Shown piece after piece: positions 33,587 to 41,724 of a DNA stretch of 64,000 nt. Positions within the stretch are counted from its first letter, which is position 1. Each line of letters opens with the position of its first letter. The position numbers and the translations under genes were made by a program. The notes beneath the pieces were generated by a model, which worked only from the letters and a program-made list of their open reading frames with translations, was not told where the DNA came from and did no database searches. Origin of the DNA: AC-51 sp963749895 (GTDB taxonomy: Bacteria > Actinomycetota > UBA4738 > HRBIN12); contig CAVVOG010000001.1 in the NCBI GenBank assembly GCA_963749895.1, positions 1,054,001 to 1,118,000 on the forward strand, in the 5' to 3' direction.

Positions 33587-34777
33587 TCAGTCCGGCAGGA
33601 GCGGCACCCGGATCCCTTCGCTCCGTCCGACCAGGACGCCGCGCGTGACCGCCTTCGACCCGAAGCGGTCCCGGACCGAGTCCAGGGTCGTGTCGATCGC
33701 GGGCGCGGGTACCCCCCCGAACGGGAGGGCGAGCTGGACGGCGTCGTCGCGGTGCAGGTTGGTGAAGGTCAGACCGAGCAGCGTGCACCCGCGAGCCTCG
33801 ATCGTGGGCAGGGCATCGCCGAGGAGCGCCCGTGCGACCGTCAGCAGAGCCACGGTGTCGGCGGTCGCCTCCGGCACGGTGTGCGACCGGGTGGCCCGCG
33901 ACAGATCGTCGAACCGGAGGCGAAGGGTGACCGTCCTGCACACGCGGTGCGCGGCACGGAGCCGACGGCAGAGACGGTCGACCAGCGCGAGCAGATCCGC
34001 GTCGAGCGCAGCCGGTGACGTCGGCCGTCGACCGCGTGCGCGCTGCGTCCCGATCGAACGCCGCCGGCGCCCGGTCTCGACGGGCCGAGGGTCTCGGTTG
34101 TGCGCCAGGGCGTGCAGGTGCCGCCCGGAGGCCCGTCCGAGGATCTCGACCAGCGAGGTCTCGTCGAACGCGGCGACCTGGGCCACCGTGACGATCCCGC
34201 GCGCGTGGAGCTTCCGGGCGGTGACGGGTCCGACCCCCCACAGGCGCTCCACGGGGAGCGGATGGAGGAACGCGAGCTCGCCGTCGACGGGGACGACGAG
34301 GAGCCCGTCGGGCTTCGCCACGCCGCTCGCGACCTTCGCCAGGAACTTCGTGCGCGCGACACCGACGGTGACGGCGATCCCGACCCGCTCCCGGACGTCA
34401 CGGCGCAGCCGCTCGGCGATCTGCGAGGGCGCCCCGGCGATCCGGCGCAGGCCGCCCACGTCGAGGAAGGCCTCGTCGATCGAGAGGCCCTCGACGAGCG
34501 GGGTCGTGTCGCGGAAGACGTCGAACATCGCGTCGCTGGCCGCGCTGTAGGCCTCCATCCGAGGACGGACGACGACGGCGTCGGGACACAGTCGACGGGC
34601 TTGGGTCTCGCCCATCGGCGTGCGGATGCCGAAGGCTTTCGCCTCGTAGGAGGCCGCGAGCACGACGCCGCCGCCGACGATCACCGGGCGGCCCCGGAGC
34701 GCCGGGTCGTCACGCTGCTCGACCGACGCGTAGAAGGAGTCGGCGTCCGCGTGCAGGATCGTGCCTTCGGTCGACAC
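33587..34777 (-). CDS. dinB: DNA polymerase IV (Y-family translesion polymerase)
   Basis: A 396-residue Y-family polymerase. HADADSFYASVEQRDDP (first metal-binding Asp pair, residues 9-11) and VEGLSIDEAFLDVGGL (catalytic SIDEAFLD, near 95) define the palm; IAVTVGVARTKFLAKVASGVAKPDG is the conserved palm/thumb segment, and the little-finger domain runs from about residue 240. It copies damaged DNA with low fidelity. The C terminus ends GIRVPLLPD without an evident beta-clamp-binding peptide of the QxxLxLF type, although LALPFG near residue 350 is a possible one. It is convergent with the small barrel gene. Confidence 0.93.
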   Translation of the reverse strand: MSTEGTILHADADSFYASVEQRDDPALRGRPVIVGGGVVLAASYEAKAFGIRTPMGETQARRLCPDAVVVRPRMEAYSAASDAMFDVFRDTTPLVEGLSIDEAFLDVGGLRRIAGAPSQIAERLRRDVRERVGIAVTVGVARTKFLAKVASGVAKPDGLLVVPVDGELAFLHPLPVERLWGVGPVTARKLHARGIVTVAQVAAFDETSLVEILGRASGRHLHALAHNRDPRPVETGRRRRSIGTQRARGRRPTSPAALDADLLALVDRLCRRLRAAHRVCRTVTLRLRFDDLSRATRSHTVPEATADTVALLTVARALLGDALPTIEARGCTLLGLTFTNLHRDDAVQLALPFGGVPAPAIDTTLDSVRDRFGSKAVTRGVLVGRSEGIRVPLLPD

Positions 34778-34816
34778 GCGCCGATCGTGGCACGCGCCAC
34801 CGACACGCCGGGGCGC

Positions 34817-35884
34817 TCAGACGTCGACCGGGTAGCTGTACGTGATCTTCGCGGCCGTGACGGTGCAGGTCGAGGTCGGGATCACGCGCAGGTACGACTC
34901 CGTCCTCGTATGTCCCTTCTTCGTGCGGCACCCGAAGGCGCCCGCGTCCAGCGAGAACGCGACCGACTCGATCCGCTCGCCGGTGCCCAGGCGCCACTTC
35001 CAGAACAACGAGATCTCGGCGTTGGCGCACAGCACGAAGGCGGTCTTCGATCCCGTGTCGCGGGTGACGTTGCAGTCGCCGCCGATCGCGGTCTGTCGCT
35101 CGTCGGCCGCCCGCGCGTACGCGCTGCCGACCTTGCGCTTCGTCGCGGTCTCGCGGATCGTCCCGGTGGCGACCTCGACCTTCAGCGCCCGTGACGACGC
35201 GGACACGTCGCCCGCGTCGGTCCCCCGGACCCTCACGAAGTAGCGGCCCTTCGGGACGGGAGATGCGTCGTCCCTCGTCCCGTCCCAGACCCAGCGACGG
35301 GTGCCCGCGGCCCGCGGACCCAGGTCGGCGGTCCGGACCGCCGTGCCGCAGCATCGACCCTCGGCGTCGGCACGGAACACCGTGACCGTCGTCGCGATCG
35401 TGTCGACGGCGAGCGTGAACCGGATCGTCGTCGTGTCCTTGTACCCGTCCTCGATCAGCGGGTAGAAGGTCGACGGCTTCGCCCGAGGGTCGGCGATCAT
35501 GCGCGGGTAGACGGCGAAGCCCTCGCTCGTGATGGCGGACCCGCCGGCCTGAGGCCGGACGTCGATCACGTAGTCGGTGGCGGTCTCGACCGAGAGGTCC
35601 GGCCACGAGAACGGCACCGCGTGAGGTGAGTCGTCCACGGCCGGGTCGACCAGGACGTCCTTCTGCCGCACGGTGCCCTGCCCGGGCTGCCGCAGGCGGA
35701 GCGTGAAGACCGCGGCAGGGTCGGCACCGTCGAACACGAACGTGACGGTCGCCGGGCCGCCGAAGGGTGAATACGCGACGCCCTCGGGGAGGTGGATGAC
35801 CGCTCCGAACGAGGCCGAGGCGGGCACGGCGGACACGATCCCCGCCACGAGCGTGACCACCAGGAGCGACGCCGCCTTCCGCAT
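34817..35884 (-). CDS. Secreted protein with FlgD-Ig-like domains
   Basis: A 355-residue exported protein: signal peptide to about residue 24 (ASA-SFG). The middle resembles FlgD-type immunoglobulin repeats used in actinobacterial surface proteins: RRWVWDGTRDDASPVPKGRY followed by FVRVRG, which is the usual W-D-G-x-D-x-x-G-x-x-V-P-x-G-x-Y line. The C-terminal part has four Cys (GDCNVT, FVLCANAE, FGCRTKK, TSTCTVT) that could form two disulfides. No catalytic motif. The ATG at 35884 is chosen because it opens the signal peptide; the frame upstream is a shadow. Confidence 0.75.
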   Translation of the reverse strand: MRKAASLLVVTLVAGIVSAVPASASFGAVIHLPEGVAYSPFGGPATVTFVFDGADPAAVFTLRLRQPGQGTVRQKDVLVDPAVDDSPHAVPFSWPDLSVETATDYVIDVRPQAGGSAITSEGFAVYPRMIADPRAKPSTFYPLIEDGYKDTTTIRFTLAVDTIATTVTVFRADAEGRCCGTAVRTADLGPRAAGTRRWVWDGTRDDASPVPKGRYFVRVRGTDAGDVSASSRALKVEVATGTIRETATKRKVGSAYARAADERQTAIGGDCNVTRDTGSKTAFVLCANAEISLFWKWRLGTGERIESVAFSLDAGAFGCRTKKGHTRTESYLRVIPTSTCTVTAAKITYSYPVDV

Positions 35885-36005
35885 GTCACGAAGTATCGGC
35901 ACCGAGGCCGCCCGGCTCCACCGCCGATGGGTAGGTCGAACGTCCCACAGACGCGGAGCGCGCGCGGGCGTAGCCTCAGCGTCCTTCCCCGACCGAGGAG
36001 GCACC

Positions 36006-36098
36006 ATGGCTCCCGAGATCCGTCTCGTCCTCGCGTCGATCGGCGCGATCGTCCTGGTCTCCGTCGCGCTGTGGGCCTTCCAGGTCCTCCCGCGCTGA
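36006..36098 (+). CDS. Small single-pass membrane protein (30 aa)
   Basis: MAPEIRLVLASIGAIVLVSV followed by ALWAFQVLPR is one hydrophobic helix flanked by basic residues, preceded by a strong GAGGAGG ribosome site 6 bases before the ATG. Such small membrane proteins are usually missed; the good ribosome site and compact hydrophobic composition support it. Function unknown. Divergent from the secreted FlgD-Ig-like gene. The following 170 bases to the ABC permease stop contain nothing recognised. Confidence 0.55.
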   Translation: MAPEIRLVLASIGAIVLVSVALWAFQVLPR

Positions 36099-36268
36099 TC
36101 GTCGGACCCCTTCGTCAGTCGCACCCGAACAGGGTCCCTCGTTTCGCATCTCGGTGGTCGGGGGAGCGCACGATCGCGGCGTACAGGTCGACCCGTCGCG
36201 CGCGACACCTGGCCGCTCACGTCGGCGAGGCTCATCTCGCGTTCGATCAGGTTCGGTGATCGCCCGCA

Positions 36269-37867
36269 TCATCCGATGCGGACGTCCCGGCGGTGGGTCC
36301 CCACGGCCCCCGCGGCTCCCAGGGCGGCGGCCGCGACCACCAGCCCCGCGAGCGAGGCGACGTCGAGGTCGCCCCCGGGGATCCGGGGCACGTGCGCGAA
36401 GGGGGAGAGGTCCATGACCCATCCCGGGAGGTCGAACAGGGGGCCGAACTCGCCGATCAGGAGGAACGCGACGAGCGCGCCCCACGTCGCGGTCGTCCAC
36501 CGCGGCACCCACCCGAACACGGCGACCACCAGCCCGACCATCACGCAGATCGCGGGGACCTGGACCGCCGCGCCGAGCAGGACGTCGGGGACCGCAGACC
36601 CATCCCCGATCGCGAGCGCGTAGCCGACACCGGAGGCGAGGCCTCCGAGCATCACGAGCACGCCGCCACCGGCGATGCCGAGCAGCGCGTGGCTGCCGAG
36701 CCAGCGGATCCGAGCCGTCGCGGTACCGAGCACGGCGTCGGCCCGCCACGACGTCTCCTCGGTCCGCAGGCGCATCGTGGCCTGCATCGCGTAGACGCAG
36801 ACGATCGATCCGATCATCCCGAGCTCGAGCGCCAGGTAGGCATCCGTCAGTACGCGGGTGCCCCCGAGGTCGGTGATGAGCTCCTGCGCCCGTGGGTCGT
36901 CGATGATGTCGCCGATGCTCGAGGTGATGCTGCCCACGATCGCCCCCATCAGCGCGACCGCGCAGGCCCACGCGATCGCGGTCCCGCGTTGGAGCCGCCA
37001 GGCCAGCCCGTAGACGCCCGACAGCGGCCGCGGGGCGACGGCAGCGCCCGGACGGTCGGCGAGCAGACCCGCGCCCAGATCGCGGCGGGCGGACAACGCG
37101 TAGGCGACGACCGTCGCGACCACCGCGAAGCCGGTCAGCAGCAGCAGCACCGGCCAGCGCTCCTGGGCGAACGGCCGGACCTGCTGGCTCCATCCGATCG
37201 GCGACAGCCACGACAGCCACAGGACCTCGTCGCCCCCGCCGGCGTCACCGGCGGCGCGGAGCAGGTACGCGCCTCCCAGGACGAGCGCCGCGATCCCCGA
37301 CGCCGCGCGACCGCTCGCGGTCAGCTGGGCGGAGAAGGCCCCTACGGCCGCGAAGGCGCAGCCGGTGGTGGCCCACGCCAGCCCGAAGGCGAACGACCCC
37401 TCCGGGGGCAGCCCCACGGCGATCAGCCCCACGGCCGCCAAGATCCCGATCGCGAGGCTCGTGCCCACCCCGACGGCGAGCCCCGCCGTGAGCGCGGCCG
37501 AGCGCCCCACCGCGGCGGCGCCGACGAGCTCCAGCCGCCCGGCCTCCTCCTCGGCCCGCGTGTGCCGGACCACCAGCATGAAGGCGAGGATCGCGAGCAT
37601 CACCGCGCCGATCCCGCTCATCTTGATCAGGGAGAGCGAGCCGATGCTCGGGCTGTAGACGCGACCGTAGAAGGCCACGAGCGCCGGCGCCGCGTTCAGT
37701 CCCTCGGCGGCCTGGACCCGTGACGCCTCGGTCGGGTACAGGTCGATCGTCGCCGCCGCGGAGAACGTGACCATGCCCGCGAACGTCGCGATCCATGCCG
37801 GCATCAGCACCCGGTCGCGGCGCAGCGCCAGCCGGAGCAACGTCCCGGTGCCGGTGAGCGCGCTCAT
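36269..37867 (-). CDS. ABC-2-type exporter permease (polyketide-antibiotic-exporter-like)
   Basis: A 532-residue membrane protein with about 12 hydrophobic helices in two six-helix halves (residues 15-275 and 305-530). Each half has a long outer loop after its first helix (for example LYPTEASRVQAAEGLNAAPA), as in the large fused permeases annotated as tetronasin/polyketide exporters (TnrB3-like) in actinobacteria. Its start overlaps the stop of the ATPase gene by ATGA. With the ATPase it should form a two-gene exporter; the cargo is unknown and nearby genes do not point to an antibiotic cluster. Confidence 0.85.
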   Translation of the reverse strand: MSALTGTGTLLRLALRRDRVLMPAWIATFAGMVTFSAAATIDLYPTEASRVQAAEGLNAAPALVAFYGRVYSPSIGSLSLIKMSGIGAVMLAILAFMLVVRHTRAEEEAGRLELVGAAAVGRSAALTAGLAVGVGTSLAIGILAAVGLIAVGLPPEGSFAFGLAWATTGCAFAAVGAFSAQLTASGRAASGIAALVLGGAYLLRAAGDAGGGDEVLWLSWLSPIGWSQQVRPFAQERWPVLLLLTGFAVVATVVAYALSARRDLGAGLLADRPGAAVAPRPLSGVYGLAWRLQRGTAIAWACAVALMGAIVGSITSSIGDIIDDPRAQELITDLGGTRVLTDAYLALELGMIGSIVCVYAMQATMRLRTEETSWRADAVLGTATARIRWLGSHALLGIAGGGVLVMLGGLASGVGYALAIGDGSAVPDVLLGAAVQVPAICVMVGLVVAVFGWVPRWTTATWGALVAFLLIGEFGPLFDLPGWVMDLSPFAHVPRIPGGDLDVASLAGLVVAAAALGAAGAVGTHRRDVRIG

Positions 37868-38790
37868 CGCGGTTCCGTCGGACCCGGAGCTCCGGCGTCG
37901 GTGTCGGCGTACAGACCCAGGAACAGCTCTTCCAGCGTGGGCGGCTGGCTGATCAGGCTCACGATCCCCGCGTCGCCGAGGCGCTCCAGCACGCGCCCGA
38001 GCGCCGTCGCGTCGACGTGGCACCGTACGGACGTGCCCTCGACGACCAGGTCGTGGACGCCGGGGAGCTCGTCGAGCCCTCGCGGCGGCGCCGTCAGCTC
38101 CGCGCGCACGGAGGTGCGGGTCAGGTGACGCAGCTCCGTGAGCGCCCCGCTCTCCACGACGCGACCGTTCCGGATGATCGTGACCCGGTCGCAGAGCGCT
38201 TCGACCTCGGCGAGCGTGTGGCTCGACAGCAGGACCGTGCGTCCGGCCTGGCGCTCCTCCTCGATGCAGCTGCGGAAGGCCTCGGCCATCAGAGGGTCGA
38301 GCCCGGAGGTCGGCTCGTCGAGCAGGAGCAGCTCGACGTCGGATGCGAGCGCCGAGATCAGCGACACCTTCTGGCGGTTCCCCTTCGAGTACGAGCGGAT
38401 CTTCCGGGTCGGGTCAAGGTCGAACCGCTCGAGCAGGTCGGCGCGCCGGCGATGGTCGTTCCCCCCGCGAAGACGACCCAGGAGGTCGATCACCTCGCCG
38501 CCGGTGAGGGTGGGCCAGAGGTTGACCTCGCCCGGGACGTAGGCGAGTCGCCGGTGCAGCGACACACGGTCGGCCCACGGGTCCCCGCCCAGCAGGCGCG
38601 CCGTGCCGCCGTCGGCGGCGATCAGACCCAGCAGGATCCTGATCGTCGTGGTCTTGCCCGCGCCGTTCGGCCCCAGGAATCCGTGCACCCGACCCTGCTC
38701 GACCTCCAGATCGAGCCCGTCGAGCGCCACGGTCCGTCCGAACGACTTGCGCAGCCCCTCGACCGAGATCGGAGCGTTCGATGCCGCCAC
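37864..38790 (-). CDS. ABC transporter ATP-binding protein
   Basis: A 308-residue DrrA-type ATPase. Walker A GPNGAGKTT near residue 40, Q-loop in AYVPGEVNLWP, signature YSKGNRQKVSL (the K-G-N/M-x-Q-K form seen in drug-exporter ATPases), Walker B LLLLDEPTSGLD near 155 and H-loop SSHTLAEVE. The 90-residue C-terminal domain matches the DrrA/CcmA-like extension. The permease gene follows with a four-base overlap. It is divergent from the DUF4203-like membrane protein gene. Confidence 0.92.
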   Translation of the reverse strand: MAASNAPISVEGLRKSFGRTVALDGLDLEVEQGRVHGFLGPNGAGKTTTIRILLGLIAADGGTARLLGGDPWADRVSLHRRLAYVPGEVNLWPTLTGGEVIDLLGRLRGGNDHRRRADLLERFDLDPTRKIRSYSKGNRQKVSLISALASDVELLLLDEPTSGLDPLMAEAFRSCIEEERQAGRTVLLSSHTLAEVEALCDRVTIIRNGRVVESGALTELRHLTRTSVRAELTAPPRGLDELPGVHDLVVEGTSVRCHVDATALGRVLERLGDAGIVSLISQPPTLEELFLGLYADTDAGAPGPTEPR

Positions 38791-38911
38791 GGCGCCTCCT
38801 CCGTCGATATGGCTCGGGCCACTCTAGTGCCGCCGTGGTGCTGGCCCTGGTCCGAAGCGGATGACACGATGCCTCCGCATCGATGCGACCAGCGAGAGAG
38901 GGGGCAACACC

Positions 38912-39571
38912 ATGGATGGTGGCTCGGCCTTCGGAACGATCGTCGGTGGGATGCTCATGCTGTTCCTGGGATGGGTCCTCGCCTTCGCCGGGTACCGCAT
39001 GTTCTTGATCCTGTTGCCGATCTACAGCTTCTTCGTGGGCATCTCGATCGGGGCGCACTCGGTCCAGGCGCTGTTCGGCGACGGGTTCCTGTCCACGGGT
39101 ACGAGCTGGGTGGTCGGGTTCTTCGTCGGGCTCATCTTCGCGCTGCTGTCCTACCTGTTCTGGGTGGCGGCGGTCGCGATCGTGGCGGGCTCGCTCGGCT
39201 ACTCGATCGTGGCCGCCGTGTTCAGCCTGCTCGAGGCCGACCTCGACGTGATCGTGTGGATCGTGGGTATGGCGGTCGGCATCGCGTTCGCGATCGGGGC
39301 GATCGTGCTGAACCTCCAGAAGCCGGTCGTGATCGTGGCGACGGCGTTGCTGGGCGGCTGGACGGTCGTGGGGACCTTCCTGTTCCTGCTGGGGGCGACC
39401 ACGCCCGAGGAGGTGGCCGAGACCGGCGCGCGGGTCGTCCTGAACGACCACCCGTTCTGGTTCCTGTTCGGCGCGATCGTGGCGTTCTTCGGGGCCTGGT
39501 TCCAGTTCCGGGTGAACCGGCAGTACGAGGTCGAGCGGTACAACCGCTGGGCGGAGAGCGCTACGCCGTAG
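38912..39571 (+). CDS. Multi-pass membrane protein (DUF4203-like)
   Basis: A 219-residue protein with seven hydrophobic segments (about residues 8-30, 32-50, 62-82, 84-106, 115-135, 140-160 and 180-200). The arrangement GGMLMLFLGWVLAFAGYRMF followed by Gly-rich paired helices resembles the DUF4203/TM7S3-type family. The C-terminal tail RVNRQYEVERYNRWAE is amphipathic and cytoplasmic. ATG at 38912 follows GAGAGAGGGGG. Its last 11 bases overlap the 3' end of the convergent PAP2 gene. Function unknown. Confidence 0.72.
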   Translation: MDGGSAFGTIVGGMLMLFLGWVLAFAGYRMFLILLPIYSFFVGISIGAHSVQALFGDGFLSTGTSWVVGFFVGLIFALLSYLFWVAAVAIVAGSLGYSIVAAVFSLLEADLDVIVWIVGMAVGIAFAIGAIVLNLQKPVVIVATALLGGWTVVGTFLFLLGATTPEEVAETGARVVLNDHPFWFLFGAIVAFFGAWFQFRVNRQYEVERYNRWAESATP

Positions 39572-40211
39572 CCGGCGATCGCCTCCGCGCCGCCCGCCGG
39601 GCGACGAGGCTCGCGGCCTCGCCGATCGTCGCTCCCACCAGCGACCCCACGACGACGTCGCCGGGGTAGTGCACCCCGGTGTGCACGCGCGAGTAGGCGA
39701 CCGCCGTGGCGAGGCCGCGGAGCGGGATCGCGAGCCCGGGGATCGTCCCGGCGACCGCGCCGGCGAACGCGAACGCGGAGGCGGAATGCCCCGACGGGAA
39801 CGACGTCGAGGTCGGCATCGGGACGTGGCGCCCCTCGGGGACGCCCGCCGCCTCCCGGTCCGGGCGCGCTCGGTCCCCCGCGAACTTCATCGGGAGGTTC
39901 ACCAAGGCGGAGTTGACGGCGACCGCGGCCAGGCCGGTCGCCGCCGCGCGTCGCCCGGTCCGCCCGCCGAACGCGGCGATGCCCGCGGCGACCCCGATCC
40001 ACAGCGTCGAGCGGTTCGCGGCGCGGCTCAGCTGGCGGAGCGGCTCGTCGAGCGTCGGCGTCGGGGTGCCGGCGACCGCGCGGTAGACGGCCAGATCGAC
40101 CTGCGCCAGCTCGTGCAGGGCGCGTGCGAGCGACGACCGGCGGGGGGTCGGGCGGGCTTCCAGGCGCGCCGCCGCCCGGTCGGCGGCCGAGCCGGTCGGG
40201 GTCGGTTCCAC
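39561..40211 (-). CDS. PAP2-family phosphatase
   Basis: A 216-residue membrane phosphatase with the full three-part signature: KFAGDRARPDREA (K-x6-R-P, near residue 108), SFPSGHSAS (PSGH with the acid/base His, near 141) and SRVHTGVHYPGD (S-R-x5-H-x3-D, nucleophile His, near 175). Members dephosphorylate phosphatidic acid or undecaprenyl pyrophosphate at the outer membrane face. The start is taken as GTG at 40211, the only start codon that gives a compact N terminus; the frame is open far upstream. Three clear helices follow the signature region. Confidence 0.85.
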   Translation of the reverse strand: MEPTPTGSAADRAAARLEARPTPRRSSLARALHELAQVDLAVYRAVAGTPTPTLDEPLRQLSRAANRSTLWIGVAAGIAAFGGRTGRRAAATGLAAVAVNSALVNLPMKFAGDRARPDREAAGVPEGRHVPMPTSTSFPSGHSASAFAFAGAVAGTIPGLAIPLRGLATAVAYSRVHTGVHYPGDVVVGSLVGATIGEAASLVARRAARRRSPATA

Positions 40212-40307
40212 GGGCCCGATGCTACCCAGCCCCCGTCCCGCCGACCGTCCAGGGTGTGGTAGCAAGGAGGCCCCGACGGCCGGCTGTGCCGAGCAGGAGG
40301 TTCCGAC

Positions 40308-41213
40308 GTGACCGAGCACCCGTTCCCCCGGATCGATGAGTTCGTGGAGCGCTTCAGGGTCGAGCCCGGACGCCAGGTCGTCCTTGGGCACGACTACGAC
40401 CCGGCCGCGCGGTTCGGGGTCGAGGACAAGGAGCGAGGCAAGGAGCTGTTGAAGGAAGGTGTCGAGCTGCTGTCGGAGTTCCAGGCTCGGCTGGCCGCTC
40501 AGGACACCTACGCCGTCCTCCTGTGCCTGCAGGCGATCGACGCCGGTGGCAAGGACGGCACGATCCGTCACGTGATGAGCGGGGTCAACCCGCAGGGCGT
40601 CGAGGTCCACAGCTTCAAGGTTCCCTCGTCCGAAGAGCTCGACCACGACTACCTGTGGCGCTACCAGCGGCGCCTGCCGGCACGCGGTCACATCGGCATC
40701 TTCAATCGCAGCCACTACGAGGAGGTCCTCGTCGTCCGGGTGCACGAGGCGATCTTGGAGAGCCAGCAGCTCCCGCCGTCCGCGAAGCGCGACGGGATCT
40801 GGGAACGCCGCTACCGCGAGATCAACGACTGGGAGCGGTACCTGAGCGACAACGGGTACCGGGTCGTCAAGGTGTTCCTCAACCTGTCGAAGGAGGAGCA
40901 GCGGCAACGGTTCCTGGACCGGATCGAGGAGCCCGAGAAGAACTGGAAGTTCTCGGCGGCCGACGTCCGCGAGCGCCGTGTCTGGGACGACTACCAGCGC
41001 GCCTTCTCGGAGATGCTCTCGAACACCAGCACCGAGTGGGCGCCGTGGTACGTGATCCCGGCCGACCGGAAGTGGTACGCGCGGCTCGCGACCGCAGCGG
41101 TGCTCACGAAGACCCTGATCGACATCGATCCCCGGTTCCCCACGATCGACGCCGAGGCGATGGAGGCCCTGCTGGAAGCGAAGGCCGAGCTGGAGGCCGA
41201 GGGCCCGACGTAA
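40308..41213 (+). CDS. Polyphosphate kinase 2 (PPK2) family protein
   Basis: A 301-residue P-loop kinase that moves phosphate between polyphosphate and nucleotides. Walker A-like LQAIDAGGKDGTIRH near residue 78, lid/Walker B region GHIGIFNRSHYEEVLVVRVH near 128 and the closing LNLSKEEQRQRFLDR and WKFSAADVRERRVWDDY segments are those of the PPK2 family (one-domain class I/III type). Whether it makes or uses ADP/AMP cannot be decided by eye. GTG at 40308 follows GCAGGAGG. Monocistronic, divergent from the PAP2 gene. Confidence 0.9.
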   Translation: MTEHPFPRIDEFVERFRVEPGRQVVLGHDYDPAARFGVEDKERGKELLKEGVELLSEFQARLAAQDTYAVLLCLQAIDAGGKDGTIRHVMSGVNPQGVEVHSFKVPSSEELDHDYLWRYQRRLPARGHIGIFNRSHYEEVLVVRVHEAILESQQLPPSAKRDGIWERRYREINDWERYLSDNGYRVVKVFLNLSKEEQRQRFLDRIEEPEKNWKFSAADVRERRVWDDYQRAFSEMLSNTSTEWAPWYVIPADRKWYARLATAAVLTKTLIDIDPRFPTIDAEAMEALLEAKAELEAEGPT

Positions 41214-41260
41214 CGTTCGCGTCGGGTCGGCGTACGGTGTCGACGGGGAGGGACCGTCGG

Positions 41261-41627
41261 ATGAACGAATGGGGCCACGAGTGCTGGATCGTCGAGACGT
41301 CGAAGGACGGCGAGAAGTGGCGGTTCTTCGGCAAGGCGTGGAAGGAGCCCGGTGAGCCCGTGCTGCTGCACGCGGTGCCCCGATGGGTGCGTTTCCGTCC
41401 CGACGGCGTCCCCGAGTGGGGCGTGCCGCTGGAGCGCGACGGCGACCATCCGGTGACGCTGCTCCGCATGGAGGAGGGGACCCGCCGAGGAGGTCTGGCC
41501 GGGACCCGAGCACGTCGGTCTGCCGATGCTCCTGCCGGGCGGGGAGATCGGGCGTCTCCTGCGGTTCGAGCACCAGGAGGACCCGGTGATGTGGACCTAC
41601 GCGCTCGAGTTCCGCGGCAGCGGCTGA
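41261..41627 (+). pseudogene. Small hypothetical protein broken by one frameshift
   Basis: The first frame (ATG after GGGGAGGG) gives MNEWGHECWIVETSKDGEKW to residue 74. Near base 41475, in a run of four G, the reading continues sensibly only in the next frame: EEVWPGPEHVGLPMLL, then LLRFEHQEDPVMWTYALEF, stop at 41627. One extra G restores a single protein of 121 residues. Both halves are ordinary, Trp-rich sequence. No family recognised. Either a homopolymer sequencing error or a recent mutation; the window alone cannot tell. Confidence 0.6.
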
Positions 41628-41724
41628 GGGCTCGTCTCACCCCGCTGCGCGGTCCCCGCCGCGGGGGCCGTTGGGCCCTAACGCACCGACGCGACCGCCT
41701 CGACGATGGTCGACGGAGGGCGGC

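Noticed and set aside
36269..38790. Antibiotic biosynthesis or resistance cluster suggested by the polyketide-exporter-like ABC pair
   Set aside because: No biosynthetic genes (PKS, NRPS, tailoring clusters) or regulators are adjacent; the permease family name does not establish the cargo.
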